Assembly: GCA_001914705.1 (NCBI GenBank)
Contig: MNDB01000031.1
Location: forward strand, 1 to 19,529
Reading direction: 5' to 3'
Length of the DNA: 19,529 nucleotides
From: Actinobacteria bacterium 13_2_20CM_68_14
Lineage (GTDB): Bacteria > Actinomycetota > Thermoleophilia > Gaiellales > Gaiellaceae
Shown here one piece after another: positions 7,295 through 14,610 of the stretch. The position numbers and the translations under genes were made by a program. Each line of letters starts with the position of its first letter. Position 1 is the stretch's first letter. The notes under the pieces are model-generated. The model was not told the origin of the DNA. It saw only the letters and a list, made by a program, of their open reading frames with translations, and did not search any database.

Positions 7295-7799
7295 CAATCG
7301 CGGCGCCGTCGGACCGGCGCGGGGGCTCGACCGGGTCGACCAGAGCATCATCGAGGCGTTGCAGAAGAACGGCCGCGAGTCGTTTCGTCGCATCGCCGCG
7401 GAGATAGGCGTTTCCGAGGCGACGGTACGCGCCCGGTACTCCCGTCTCTGCGACGAGAACATCCTCCAGGTCACCGGCGTCACCAACCCGCTCGAGCTCG
7501 GCTTCGAGGCGCAGGCGATGGTCGGTATCCGCACCGGGGGGGCGCCGGAGCCCGTCGCGGACGAGATCGCAAAATGGGACGAGGCGGGCTACGTGGTCGT
7601 CACGGCAGGCCAATACGACATCCTCGTCGAGCTCGTGTGCGCCGATCGCCGCCAGCTGCTCGAGCTGACCAACAGGATCCGCTCGCTCGCAGGTGTCGCA
7701 TCCACCGAGAGCTTCCTCTATCTGGCGCTCTGGAAGCAGCTCTACGATTGGGGAGCGCCTGTCGGCAATGCAGGCGCTGTCGAGGAAAAGGTCGGCTGA
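7257..7799 (+). CDS. Lrp/AsnC family transcriptional regulator
   Basis: DNA-binding regulator of 180 aa (from the GTG at 7257), likely controlling the polyamine operon it heads. The family's LDRVDQSIIEAL opening is followed by a winged helix-turn-helix (FRRIAAEIGVSEATVRARYSRL) and then a RAM/AsnC ligand-binding domain with the YVVVTAGQYDILVELVC strand and the TESFLYL end. The start is uncertain: in-frame GTG at 7227, GTG at 7257 (GGGA ending 6 nt before) and TTG at 7281 are all possible. Relatives usually have only a few residues before LDxxD, which favours the later ones. Its stop overlaps the ATG of the next gene (TGATG at 7797-7801), so it is coupled to the ATPase gene. It is divergent from the amine oxidase and could control that gene too. 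The effector is unknown; an amine or amino acid is likely for the family. Confidence 0.88.
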   Translation: MIRENRFALRGDHNRGAVGPARGLDRVDQSIIEALQKNGRESFRRIAAEIGVSEATVRARYSRLCDENILQVTGVTNPLELGFEAQAMVGIRTGGAPEPVADEIAKWDEAGYVVVTAGQYDILVELVCADRRQLLELTNRIRSLAGVASTESFLYLALWKQLYDWGAPVGNAGAVEEKVG

Positions 7800-8923
7800 T
7801 GGCCGTCGAAGAGCGCATTCAGCAATCGCTCGAGCGTGCTGCCGAGCCATCCGGCACCCCCGATGTCCGGCTTGATCGAGTCACGAAGAAGTTCGACGAC
7901 GTCGTCGCGGTCGACGACCTCTCGCTCGAGATCCCCCGCGGCAGCTTCTTTGCCCTGCTCGGTCCATCCGGCTGCGGCAAGACGACGACGCTGCGGATGA
8001 TCGGTGGTTTCGAGGAGCCGACAGCGGGCGCGATCTACCTCGGCGAGCGCGAGGTCTCCGGGACGCCGCCGTACAAGCGGGACGTCAACACGGTCTTCCA
8101 GAGCTACGCCCTCTTCCCTCACCTCTCGATCTTCGAGAACGTCGCCTTCGGCCTGAGGCGAAAGGGCACGCGGGGAGGAATCCTCAAAGGCAAGGTCGAG
8201 GAAATGCTCGACCTCGTCCAACTCAGCGGGTACGGAAAGCGCAAGCCGCGTCAGCTCTCGGGAGGCCAGCAACAGCGGGTCGCGCTCGCACGCGCGCTCG
8301 TCAACAGTCCGCGAGTCCTACTGCTCGACGAGCCGCTCGGAGCCCTCGACCTGAAGCTGCGTAAGGAGATGCAGCTCTTCATCAAGCGCCTCCAGCACGA
8401 CGTCGGCATCACCTTCATTCACGTGACGCACGACCAGGAGGAGGCGATGACGATGGCCGATCGGATCGCGGTCATGAACCAGGGGAGGATCGAGCAGCTC
8501 GGGACCCCGGACGAGCTGTACGAGCTGCCACAGACGGCCTTCGTCGCCGGCTTCCTCGGGATCTCGAACCTCCTTCGCGGAACGGTCGCCGGCCCCGACG
8601 CGGTCAGGCTCGGCGACGGGACGACGATCCGGGTCCGCACCGGCTCGCTGGCAGGCCACACCGGCGATGTCGCGGTCGGCATTCGCCCTGAGAAGATTCG
8701 CCCCGACGAGCAGGACCCGAACGCCCTCCCTGGAGTCGTCAGGGAGCGTGCGTACATCGGTGTCTCGACGCAGTACATCGTCGAGACCCGCAACGGCAAC
8801 GTCACCGTCGTCGTCCTCAACGATCGGTCGGGCACGGTTCCGCACAGCCCGGGCGACCACCTCACTCTCAGCTGGGATCCGGAAGCCACATTCGTCGTCG
8901 ACCCAATGGAGGAAGCGGAATGA
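7799..8923 (+). CDS. potA: Polyamine-type ABC transporter ATP-binding protein, second copy
   Basis: Complete ATPase subunit of 374 aa for the second polyamine importer. Walker A GPSGCGKT is at 55-62, the Q-loop glutamine at 101, signature LSGGQ at 153-157, Walker B LLLDEP at 174-179 and the switch histidine at 211, followed by a TOBE domain covering about 285-365. The protein has an N-terminal extension of some 20 residues before the first strand. It is clearly related to the ATPase at the left edge (both have PPY-RDVNTVFQ-YALFPH) but differs at many positions, so this is not a recent duplication. The ATG overlaps the lrp stop (TGATG), and its own stop overlaps the following ATG (ATGA), which fixes both ends and marks tight translational coupling. 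Confidence 0.95.
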   Translation: MAVEERIQQSLERAAEPSGTPDVRLDRVTKKFDDVVAVDDLSLEIPRGSFFALLGPSGCGKTTTLRMIGGFEEPTAGAIYLGEREVSGTPPYKRDVNTVFQSYALFPHLSIFENVAFGLRRKGTRGGILKGKVEEMLDLVQLSGYGKRKPRQLSGGQQQRVALARALVNSPRVLLLDEPLGALDLKLRKEMQLFIKRLQHDVGITFIHVTHDQEEAMTMADRIAVMNQGRIEQLGTPDELYELPQTAFVAGFLGISNLLRGTVAGPDAVRLGDGTTIRVRTGSLAGHTGDVAVGIRPEKIRPDEQDPNALPGVVRERAYIGVSTQYIVETRNGNVTVVVLNDRSGTVPHSPGDHLTLSWDPEATFVVDPMEEAE

Positions 8924-10095
8924 CAGATCAGTTGACCCGTCGCGAGTTGCTTCAGCGTGGCGCTGCAGGCGGCGCCGCACTGACGATCCCCGGCCTGCTC
9001 GCGGCTTGCGGCGGCACGTCCAAGGCGGGCGCAGGCTCCACCACTAGCCACAAGCTCGCGAAGACGCTGAACTTCTCGAACTGGACGCTCTACATGGACG
9101 TGAACAGCAAGAAGCACACCAATCCTTCGCTCATCCAATTCCAGAAGAAGTACGGCGTCCACGTCGACTACGTCGAGGACATCAACGACAACGCAGGGTT
9201 CTTCGGGAAGATCCAGGGCGCGCTCTCGCGCGGCCAGTCGATCCACCGGGACATCATCGTCCTCACCGACAACGACCGCTACCTCGCCCTGATGATCAAG
9301 AAGGGCTGGTGCGAGAAGCTCGACAAGTCGGCCATTCCCAACATCAAGAACCTGGTCGACGTCCAGAAGCACCCGAACTTCGATCCGAACCGCGACTACT
9401 CGCTGCCGTGGCAGTCGGGCATGACGGGCATCGCCTACAACGACACGCTCACCGACCCCGTGTTGTCGATCGACGAGCTATTCGGGAATCCGAAGCTGAA
9501 GGGCAAGATCACTTGCCTGAACTCCATGGGCGACGCGCTGACGCTCGTGATGCTGTCGAACGGCGACGACCCGTCGAAGGTCACGGACAAGTCGTTCAAC
9601 GCGGCCTTCAACCGGGTCAAGAAGGCCGCCGACTCGAAGCAGATCCGCCAGTTCACCGGCAACGACTACGCGCCGATCCTGGCCAGAGGCGACCTCTCGG
9701 CGGCGATGTCGTGGTCGGGCGACATCGCGCAGCTCGGCCAAAAGCAGATCCACTGGAACGTGCCAAAGGACGGCGGCGCCCTCTGGACCGACAACATGCT
9801 GATCCCGAACGGCGGCAACGTCTACACCGCGTCGGTCTACATGAACTACGTGTACGACCCGAAGGTCCAGGGCCTGATGGAGGCCGGCGACCCGAAGCGG
9901 AACATCACGGGCATTTACTACATCCCGCCGGTGGCCGGCGCTGGCGAGTGGGCGAGGAAGTACGACCCCACGGTCGCCAACAACCCGCTCATCTTCCCGA
10001 ACAAGAAGATGCTCGACAGCGTCCACATCTTCGACAGCAAGGCGCTCAACAACCAGAAGTACCTGGAGCAGTGGCAGAACCTGATTTCTAGCTGA
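8920..10095 (+). CDS. potD: PotD-like polyamine substrate-binding protein, Tat lipoprotein
   Basis: Solute-binding protein of 391 aa, the ligand receptor of the second importer. The N-terminus carries a twin-arginine motif (TRRELLQRG, residues 6-14), a short hydrophobic stretch and a lipobox LAAC with cysteine 30, so it is predicted to leave by the Tat route and be lipid-anchored. The mature part begins TLNFSNWTLYMDV, matching the N-terminal strand of PotD/PotF-type binding proteins (family 1 layout), and contains SWSGDIAQL and the IPNGGN-YTASVYMNYVY region expected near the binding cleft. It differs strongly from the first binding protein (Sec-type leader, glycine run, six cysteines), hinting at a different ligand preference. 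ATGA overlap upstream; the permease follows after 7 nt. The polyamine ligand is inferred. Confidence 0.92.
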   Translation: MTDQLTRRELLQRGAAGGAALTIPGLLAACGGTSKAGAGSTTSHKLAKTLNFSNWTLYMDVNSKKHTNPSLIQFQKKYGVHVDYVEDINDNAGFFGKIQGALSRGQSIHRDIIVLTDNDRYLALMIKKGWCEKLDKSAIPNIKNLVDVQKHPNFDPNRDYSLPWQSGMTGIAYNDTLTDPVLSIDELFGNPKLKGKITCLNSMGDALTLVMLSNGDDPSKVTDKSFNAAFNRVKKAADSKQIRQFTGNDYAPILARGDLSAAMSWSGDIAQLGQKQIHWNVPKDGGALWTDNMLIPNGGNVYTASVYMNYVYDPKVQGLMEAGDPKRNITGIYYIPPVAGAGEWARKYDPTVANNPLIFPNKKMLDSVHIFDSKALNNQKYLEQWQNLISS

Positions 10096-10102
10096 CCGGC
10101 GC

Positions 10103-10969
10103 TTGAGCTACTTCCACCGTCACCGGGAGCTGACCCCGTACCTGTTGCTCGCCCCTGGCGTGCTTTTTCTCGCTGTGTTCTTCGTCGTGCCGCTCGGCTT
10201 CCTGGCCTACCAGTCGCTGGAGTCGGGCAACATCGATTTCGGCTACGCCTTCACCTGGTCGTGGAGCAACTACTGGCACGCGCTCCGGGACTACCGCGCC
10301 CAGTTCGTCCGCTCGCTCGAGTACGCCGGGATCGCGACGCTGCTCGCCCTCCTGATCAGCTATCCGGTCGCCTATTGGATCGCGTTCCGCGGCGGGCGCT
10401 GGAAGAACCTGTTGCTGCTGTTCATCGTCGCGCCGTTCTTCGTGACGTACCTGATCCGGACGCTCGCCTGGGAGACGATCCTCTCGGACAACGGCTTCGT
10501 CGTGAACACGCTGCAGTCGCTGCACGTGCTCGGGCCTAGCGGGCGGCTGCTCGCGACCTCGACCGCCGTCGTGACGGGGATCACCTACAATTTCCTCCCC
10601 TTTATGGCGCTGCCGCTGTACGTATCGCTCGAGCAGATCGACGGGCGGCTGATCGAGGCGGCGGAGGACCTCTACGCCAGCAAGCTGCACGCCTTCCTGC
10701 GGGTGACGCTGCCCCTCTCGCTGCCGGGAGTCGTCGCGGGGACGCTGCTCACCTTCATCCCGGCCGCGGGCGACTTCATCAACGCCCAGCTCCTGGGCGG
10801 GCCAGACAACCACATGATCGGGAACGTCATTCAGTCGAAATTCCTCGAGCTGACCGACTATCCGGCGGCAGCTGCGATGTCCTTCATCCTGATGGCCGCC
10901 ATCCTGGTTGCGGTTTTCGTCTACGCCCGCCTGGTGGGAACCGAGCAGCTGACGGGGACGGCGGTATGA
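10103..10969 (+). CDS. potB: Polyamine-type ABC transporter permease, PotB family, second copy
   Basis: Membrane subunit of 288 aa with about six hydrophobic segments. It starts at a TTG 7 nt after the binding-protein stop; an in-frame stop at 10082 excludes a longer form and no ATG occurs before the first membrane helix, so TTG is the best start although no clear Shine-Dalgarno precedes it. The EAA loop starts at E185 and reads EAAEDLYASKLHAF: the usually conserved glycine is tyrosine 191. It continues with TLPLSLPGVVAGTLLTFIPAAGDFINAQLLGG, which is characteristic of PotB-type permeases. The stop overlaps the next start (ATGA at 10966), coupling it to the PotC partner. Confidence 0.92.
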   Translation: MSYFHRHRELTPYLLLAPGVLFLAVFFVVPLGFLAYQSLESGNIDFGYAFTWSWSNYWHALRDYRAQFVRSLEYAGIATLLALLISYPVAYWIAFRGGRWKNLLLLFIVAPFFVTYLIRTLAWETILSDNGFVVNTLQSLHVLGPSGRLLATSTAVVTGITYNFLPFMALPLYVSLEQIDGRLIEAAEDLYASKLHAFLRVTLPLSLPGVVAGTLLTFIPAAGDFINAQLLGGPDNHMIGNVIQSKFLELTDYPAAAAMSFILMAAILVAVFVYARLVGTEQLTGTAV

Positions 10970-11811
10970 GCTCCATCGCGGTCCCGGCACGCTCCAGGCG
11001 CAACACCCTTGCGACGACGCTCGGGTTCGTCCGTCGCCATCTCCTGACGGCGTACTCGATTCTCTTCTTCGCCTACCTCCTGCTGCCGATCGCGGTCGTG
11101 ATCCTCTTCTCGTTCAACCACCCGATCGGCAAGTTCAACTACACCTGGCAGGGCTTCACCTGGGACAACTGGCGCTACTGGGACGGCGTCCCCGGGATCC
11201 GCAGCTCGATCGTCCTCTCGTTGCAGATCGCGCTCCTAGCGAGCATCGTCGCGACGGCGCTCGGGACCCTGATCGCGCTCGCGCTCGTCCGCTACGGCTT
11301 CCGTGGGCGGGGGACGACCAACATCCTCATCTTCCTCCCGCTCTCCACGCCCGAGATCGTGCTGGGTGCGTCGCTGCTGACGCTCTTTCTCAACCTGAAC
11401 GTCGTCTTCGGATTCTGGACGATCCTCATCGCGCACATCATGTTCTGCATCAGCTTCGCGGTGGTAACGGTGAAGGCGAGGCTGGTCGGCTTCGACCGGC
11501 ACCTGGAGGAAGCCGCGATGGACCTCGGCGCGAACGAGTGGACGACCTTCCGGAAGGTGACTTTGCCGCTGAGCGCGCCCGCGATCCTGGCGGCACTGCT
11601 GCTCTGCTTCGCGATCTCGATCGACGACTTCGTCGTCACCTACTTCAACTCCGGCAACAAGGTCACGTTCCCGCTCTTCGTCTGGGGCGCGGCAAGGATC
11701 GGCGCGCCGCCGCAGGTGAACGTGATCGGCACCGCGATCTTCGTGATCGCTATCACCGTAATGCTCGCCAACGTCCTCGTCCAGATGCGACGCGCGAAAA
11801 GGGTTTCATGA
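10966..11811 (+). CDS. potC: Polyamine-type ABC transporter permease, PotC family, second copy
   Basis: Partner permease of 281 aa. A basic N-terminal stretch of about 25 residues precedes the first of roughly six membrane segments. The EAA loop starts at E182 (EAAMDLGANEW) and keeps the conserved glycine missing from its PotB partner; the helix after it contains SIDDFVVTYF, a PotC hallmark. Both ends are fixed by ATGA overlaps: with the PotB gene at 10966-10969 and with the aminotransferase at 11808-11811. The direct coupling of a permease gene to two catabolic enzymes is strong evidence that what is imported is fed to those enzymes. Confidence 0.93.
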   Translation: MSSIAVPARSRRNTLATTLGFVRRHLLTAYSILFFAYLLLPIAVVILFSFNHPIGKFNYTWQGFTWDNWRYWDGVPGIRSSIVLSLQIALLASIVATALGTLIALALVRYGFRGRGTTNILIFLPLSTPEIVLGASLLTLFLNLNVVFGFWTILIAHIMFCISFAVVTVKARLVGFDRHLEEAAMDLGANEWTTFRKVTLPLSAPAILAALLLCFAISIDDFVVTYFNSGNKVTFPLFVWGAARIGAPPQVNVIGTAIFVIAITVMLANVLVQMRRAKRVS

Positions 11812-13196
11812 CCACCGTCTCCCCGGGGCTTTCGCCGGCCGAGCTGCAGAAAGCCGCCCGCGACCATCTCTGGCTTCACTTCACCCGGATGGGCGGCTAC
11901 CTCGACTCGGAGGTTCCGGTGATCGTCCGGGGCGAGGGCTGCTACCTCGAGGACATCAACGGCAAGCGGTATCTCGACGCCCTGGCGGGGCTCTTCGCCG
12001 TCAACATCGGCTACTCGCACGGCGAGGAGATCGGACAGGCGGCGCTCGAGCAGATGCGCGAGCTGCCGTTCTACACGAACTGGTCGTACGCGCACCCGCG
12101 TGCGATCGAGCTCGCGGCGGAGGTGGCCGCGCTTGCGCCGGGTGACCTGACGCGCGCGTTCTTCGTCTCGGGCGGCTCGGAGGCCGTCGAGTCAGCGTGG
12201 AAGCTCGCGCGGCAGTACCACGCGGCGCGCGGCGAACGGCGCTGGAAGGCGGTCTCCCGCAACGTCGCCTACCACGGTACGACGATGGGCGCGCTCTCGA
12301 TCAACGGGATTCCGGCCCTGAGGACGCCGTTCGAGCCGCTCGTCCCCGATGTCGTGCACGTGCGGAACACGAACCGCTACCACCGCCCGGCGGACGAGAG
12401 GGAGGCGGAGTTCACCGCGTTCCTGCTCGACGATCTCGAGTACGCGCTCGAGGCCGCCGGCCCGGAGACGGTGGCGATGGTGATCATGGAGCCGGTGCAG
12501 AACGCCGGCGGCGCCTTCACACCGCCTGCTGGCTACTTCCAGGGCGTGCGCGAGCTCTGCGACCGGCACGGAATCCTGCTCTGCGCCGACGAGGTGATCA
12601 CCGGCTTCGGGCGGATCGGCTACTGGTTCGCGTCGGAGAAGTACGACGTCCGGCCGGACATCGTCACCTGCGCCAAGGGCCTGTCCTCGGCCTACGCCTC
12701 GATCGGCGCCGTCCTGACGACCAACCGCGTGATGGAGCCGTTCCTGACGGGCGACACGATGTTCACGCACGGGATCACGTTCGGCGGCCATCCCGTGATG
12801 GCCGCGATCGCGCTCAAGAACATCGAGATCATGAAGCGCGAGGGCATCGTCGTCGGCGTTCGCGAGCAGGAGGGGATGTATCGCTCGAAGCTCGAGCGGC
12901 TGCTCGAATTGCCGATCGTGGGCGACCTGCGCGGCGCCGGCTGCTTCTACGCGGTCGAGCTCGTCAAGAACAAGGAGACGCGGGAGACGTTTTCGGAAGT
13001 GGAGGCGGAGCGGCTGCTGCGTGGGTTCCTTTCGCCCGAGCTCTTCGAGCGCGGGCTGATCTGCCGCGCCGACGATCGTGGCGACCCGGTGATCCAGATC
13101 TCGCCGCCGCTCGTGGCCGGCGAGGCGGAGTTCGACGAGCTCGTGAGGATCCTCGGCGACGTGCTCGAGGAAGCCTGGGAGCGAATCGAGCACTGA
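11808..13196 (+). CDS. Class III PLP-dependent aminotransferase, probable polyamine/omega-amine aminotransferase
   Basis: Aminotransferase of 462 aa (usual length for the subgroup), probably cytoplasmic, moving a terminal amino group from an amine or omega-amino acid to pyruvate or another oxo acid. D261 in ADEVITGFGR would contact the pyridine ring and K290 in TCAKGLSSAY would hold PLP; FFVSGGSEAVESAWKLARQ carries the phosphate-binding region, and YHGTTMGALS is also conserved. The N-terminus with LWLHFTRMG resembles omega-amino acid:pyruvate and putrescine:pyruvate (SpuC-like) aminotransferases. The ATG at 11808 overlaps the potC stop. With putrescine as donor the product would be 4-aminobutanal, the expected substrate of the dehydrogenase at 4010-5452. 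It could equally act on GABA or beta-alanine; sequence alone does not decide. Confidence 0.9.
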   Translation: MTTVSPGLSPAELQKAARDHLWLHFTRMGGYLDSEVPVIVRGEGCYLEDINGKRYLDALAGLFAVNIGYSHGEEIGQAALEQMRELPFYTNWSYAHPRAIELAAEVAALAPGDLTRAFFVSGGSEAVESAWKLARQYHAARGERRWKAVSRNVAYHGTTMGALSINGIPALRTPFEPLVPDVVHVRNTNRYHRPADEREAEFTAFLLDDLEYALEAAGPETVAMVIMEPVQNAGGAFTPPAGYFQGVRELCDRHGILLCADEVITGFGRIGYWFASEKYDVRPDIVTCAKGLSSAYASIGAVLTTNRVMEPFLTGDTMFTHGITFGGHPVMAAIALKNIEIMKREGIVVGVREQEGMYRSKLERLLELPIVGDLRGAGCFYAVELVKNKETRETFSEVEAERLLRGFLSPELFERGLICRADDRGDPVIQISPPLVAGEAEFDELVRILGDVLEEAWERIEH

Positions 13197-14575
13197 CGCC
13201 CTGGTGGCTCGAGGAGGCGCCGCAGGCCGAGCCTGAGCCGCCGCTCGAGGCGGAGCTCGACGTCGACGTTGCGATCGTCGGCGGCGGCTACACCGGGCTC
13301 TGGACCGCGCTCGCAGTGGCGGAGCTCGAGCCGTCGGCACGCGTCGCCGTCCTGGAGGCCGCCCTGTGCGGCGAGGGGCCGAGCGGACGGAACGGAGGTT
13401 TTCTGCACGGGTACTGGTCGTCGCTCACTCGTGCGCGGCGGGTGTTCGGCGACGGTGGCGCGCTCGCCGTCGCCGAGGCGGCATCGGCGATCGTCCCCGG
13501 CGTCCGCGAGTTCGTCGAGCGGCGGGGGGTGGACGTTTGGCTCAGAGAGGCGCCGATGCTCGAGGTCTCGGCGGCGCCGGCGCAGGATGAGGCAATCGAT
13601 GCGGCTGTGGCCGCCGCGCGCGACCTCGGCGTCGAGGAGGAGGCCGTGCCGGTCGGCCGCGGCGAGCTGGCCGAGCGGTGCTCGTCAACGAGCTTCCGGC
13701 GCGGCGTGCTCTACCGCGAAGGCGCAACCGTTCAGCCGGCGCGGCTCGTGCGGGCGCTTCGCGCTGCGGTGGTCGACGCCGGCGTCGTGCTTCACGAGCG
13801 GACGCCGATGATTCGCCTCCGGCGTGACTCACCCAACGTCGTCGAGACGCCGCGGGGACGGGTACGGGCGCGCGAGGTCGTCATCGCGATCAACGCTGCC
13901 GCGGCGGGCTGGCGTCCGCTCGGCCGGCGCCTGACCGCGTTCGGCTCCTACGTCGTGCTGACCGAGCCGGTGCCCGAGTTGCTCGAGGCGATCAACTGGA
14001 CCGGCGGCGAGTCGATCGTCGACGGGCGCATGTTCCTGCACTACTTCCGGACGACGAACGACGGCCGCGTCCTGATGGGAAGCGGCTCGGGCCCGATCGG
14101 CTTTGGCGGCCGAATCGACGAGCGCTTTACCGCCGACGCGCCCTCGGTGGCGCGGGCCGAGGCGGGTCTACGCTTCCTGCTGCCCGGGCTCGCTGACGCG
14201 CGAGTCGAGCGAGCGTGGGGCGGACCGATCGACGTCTCGGCCGACCACTTCCCGTTTTTCGGGACCGTCCCCGGAAGCCGGGTCCACTACGGCGCCGGCT
14301 ACTCGGGCAACGGCGTCGGCCCGAGCTGGCTCGGCGGCAGGATCCTGGCACGGCTCGCTCTGGGGATCGAGGACGAGCTGACGGCCCTGCCGCTCGTCAA
14401 TCGCAGCGTCCGCCCGCTACCGCCGGAGCCGATCAAACGTCTCGGCGGCGGACTGGTGCGGGGCGCAGCCCTGCGGGTCGAGGAAGCCGAGCAAGCCGGC
14501 CGCCGCCCCGCACTGCCACTGCGGGCGATCGCCGCGCTCCCCCGCGTCGTGGGCCTGCGCGTGGGTACGCGCTAG
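13193..14575 (+). CDS. FAD-dependent oxidoreductase, PuuB/DAO-like amine oxidase, probable CTG start
   Basis: FAD oxidoreductase of 460 aa in the DAO superfamily, related to gamma-glutamylputrescine oxidase and similar amine oxidases. The FAD motif VGGGYTGL is at 29-36, SGRNGGF at 64-70, and the C-terminal FAD contact GAGYSGNGVG at 367-376. The expected N-terminus of this family (TPWWLEEAP) is preceded by CTG at 13193, which overlaps the aminotransferase stop as CTGA, the same geometry as the ATGA overlaps earlier in this operon. No ATG, GTG or TTG lies in frame nearby upstream, and the next one (GTG at 13316) would delete the FAD loop, so CTG is the likely start; GGGAG at 13177-13181 may serve as ribosome-binding site. 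The stop codon lies inside the terminator hairpin. The substrate is unknown: free polyamine, its gamma-glutamyl form or a secondary amine. Confidence 0.88.
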   Translation: MTPWWLEEAPQAEPEPPLEAELDVDVAIVGGGYTGLWTALAVAELEPSARVAVLEAALCGEGPSGRNGGFLHGYWSSLTRARRVFGDGGALAVAEAASAIVPGVREFVERRGVDVWLREAPMLEVSAAPAQDEAIDAAVAAARDLGVEEEAVPVGRGELAERCSSTSFRRGVLYREGATVQPARLVRALRAAVVDAGVVLHERTPMIRLRRDSPNVVETPRGRVRAREVVIAINAAAAGWRPLGRRLTAFGSYVVLTEPVPELLEAINWTGGESIVDGRMFLHYFRTTNDGRVLMGSGSGPIGFGGRIDERFTADAPSVARAEAGLRFLLPGLADARVERAWGGPIDVSADHFPFFGTVPGSRVHYGAGYSGNGVGPSWLGGRILARLALGIEDELTALPLVNRSVRPLPPEPIKRLGGGLVRGAALRVEEAEQAGRRPALPLRAIAALPRVVGLRVGTR

Positions 14576-14602
14576 GGGAACCGGGAGGTTCCCCTAGCGC
14601 GT
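14567..14602. terminator. Perfect 16-bp hairpin ending the polyamine operon, between convergent genes
   Basis: ACGCGCTAGGGGAACC (14567-14582) and its exact reverse complement (14587-14602) flank a GGGA loop. The left arm contains the last codon and TAG stop of the FAD oxidoreductase; the stop of the convergent binding-protein gene is 9 nt further. The long GC-rich stem fits a bidirectional terminator, though neither strand has a proper T-run after it. No sequence is shared with the palindrome at 5472-5501 beyond short G/C runs. Confidence 0.8.
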
Positions 14603-14610
14603 CTAAATCG

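Noticed and set aside
7167..7850. Upstream extension of the amine oxidase frame on the - strand (to 777 aa)
   Set aside because: It covers the divergent Lrp gene, has no family features, and a good ribosome-binding site marks the ATG at 7166.
11538..11807. Earlier in-frame start for the aminotransferase (552 aa)
   Set aside because: The extra 90 residues overlap the potC permease; the ATGA overlap at 11808 gives the expected N-terminus.
12197..13192. Upstream extension of the FAD oxidoreductase frame inside the aminotransferase gene
   Set aside because: Arg-rich shadow translation; the family N-terminus begins at TPWWLEE right after 13193.
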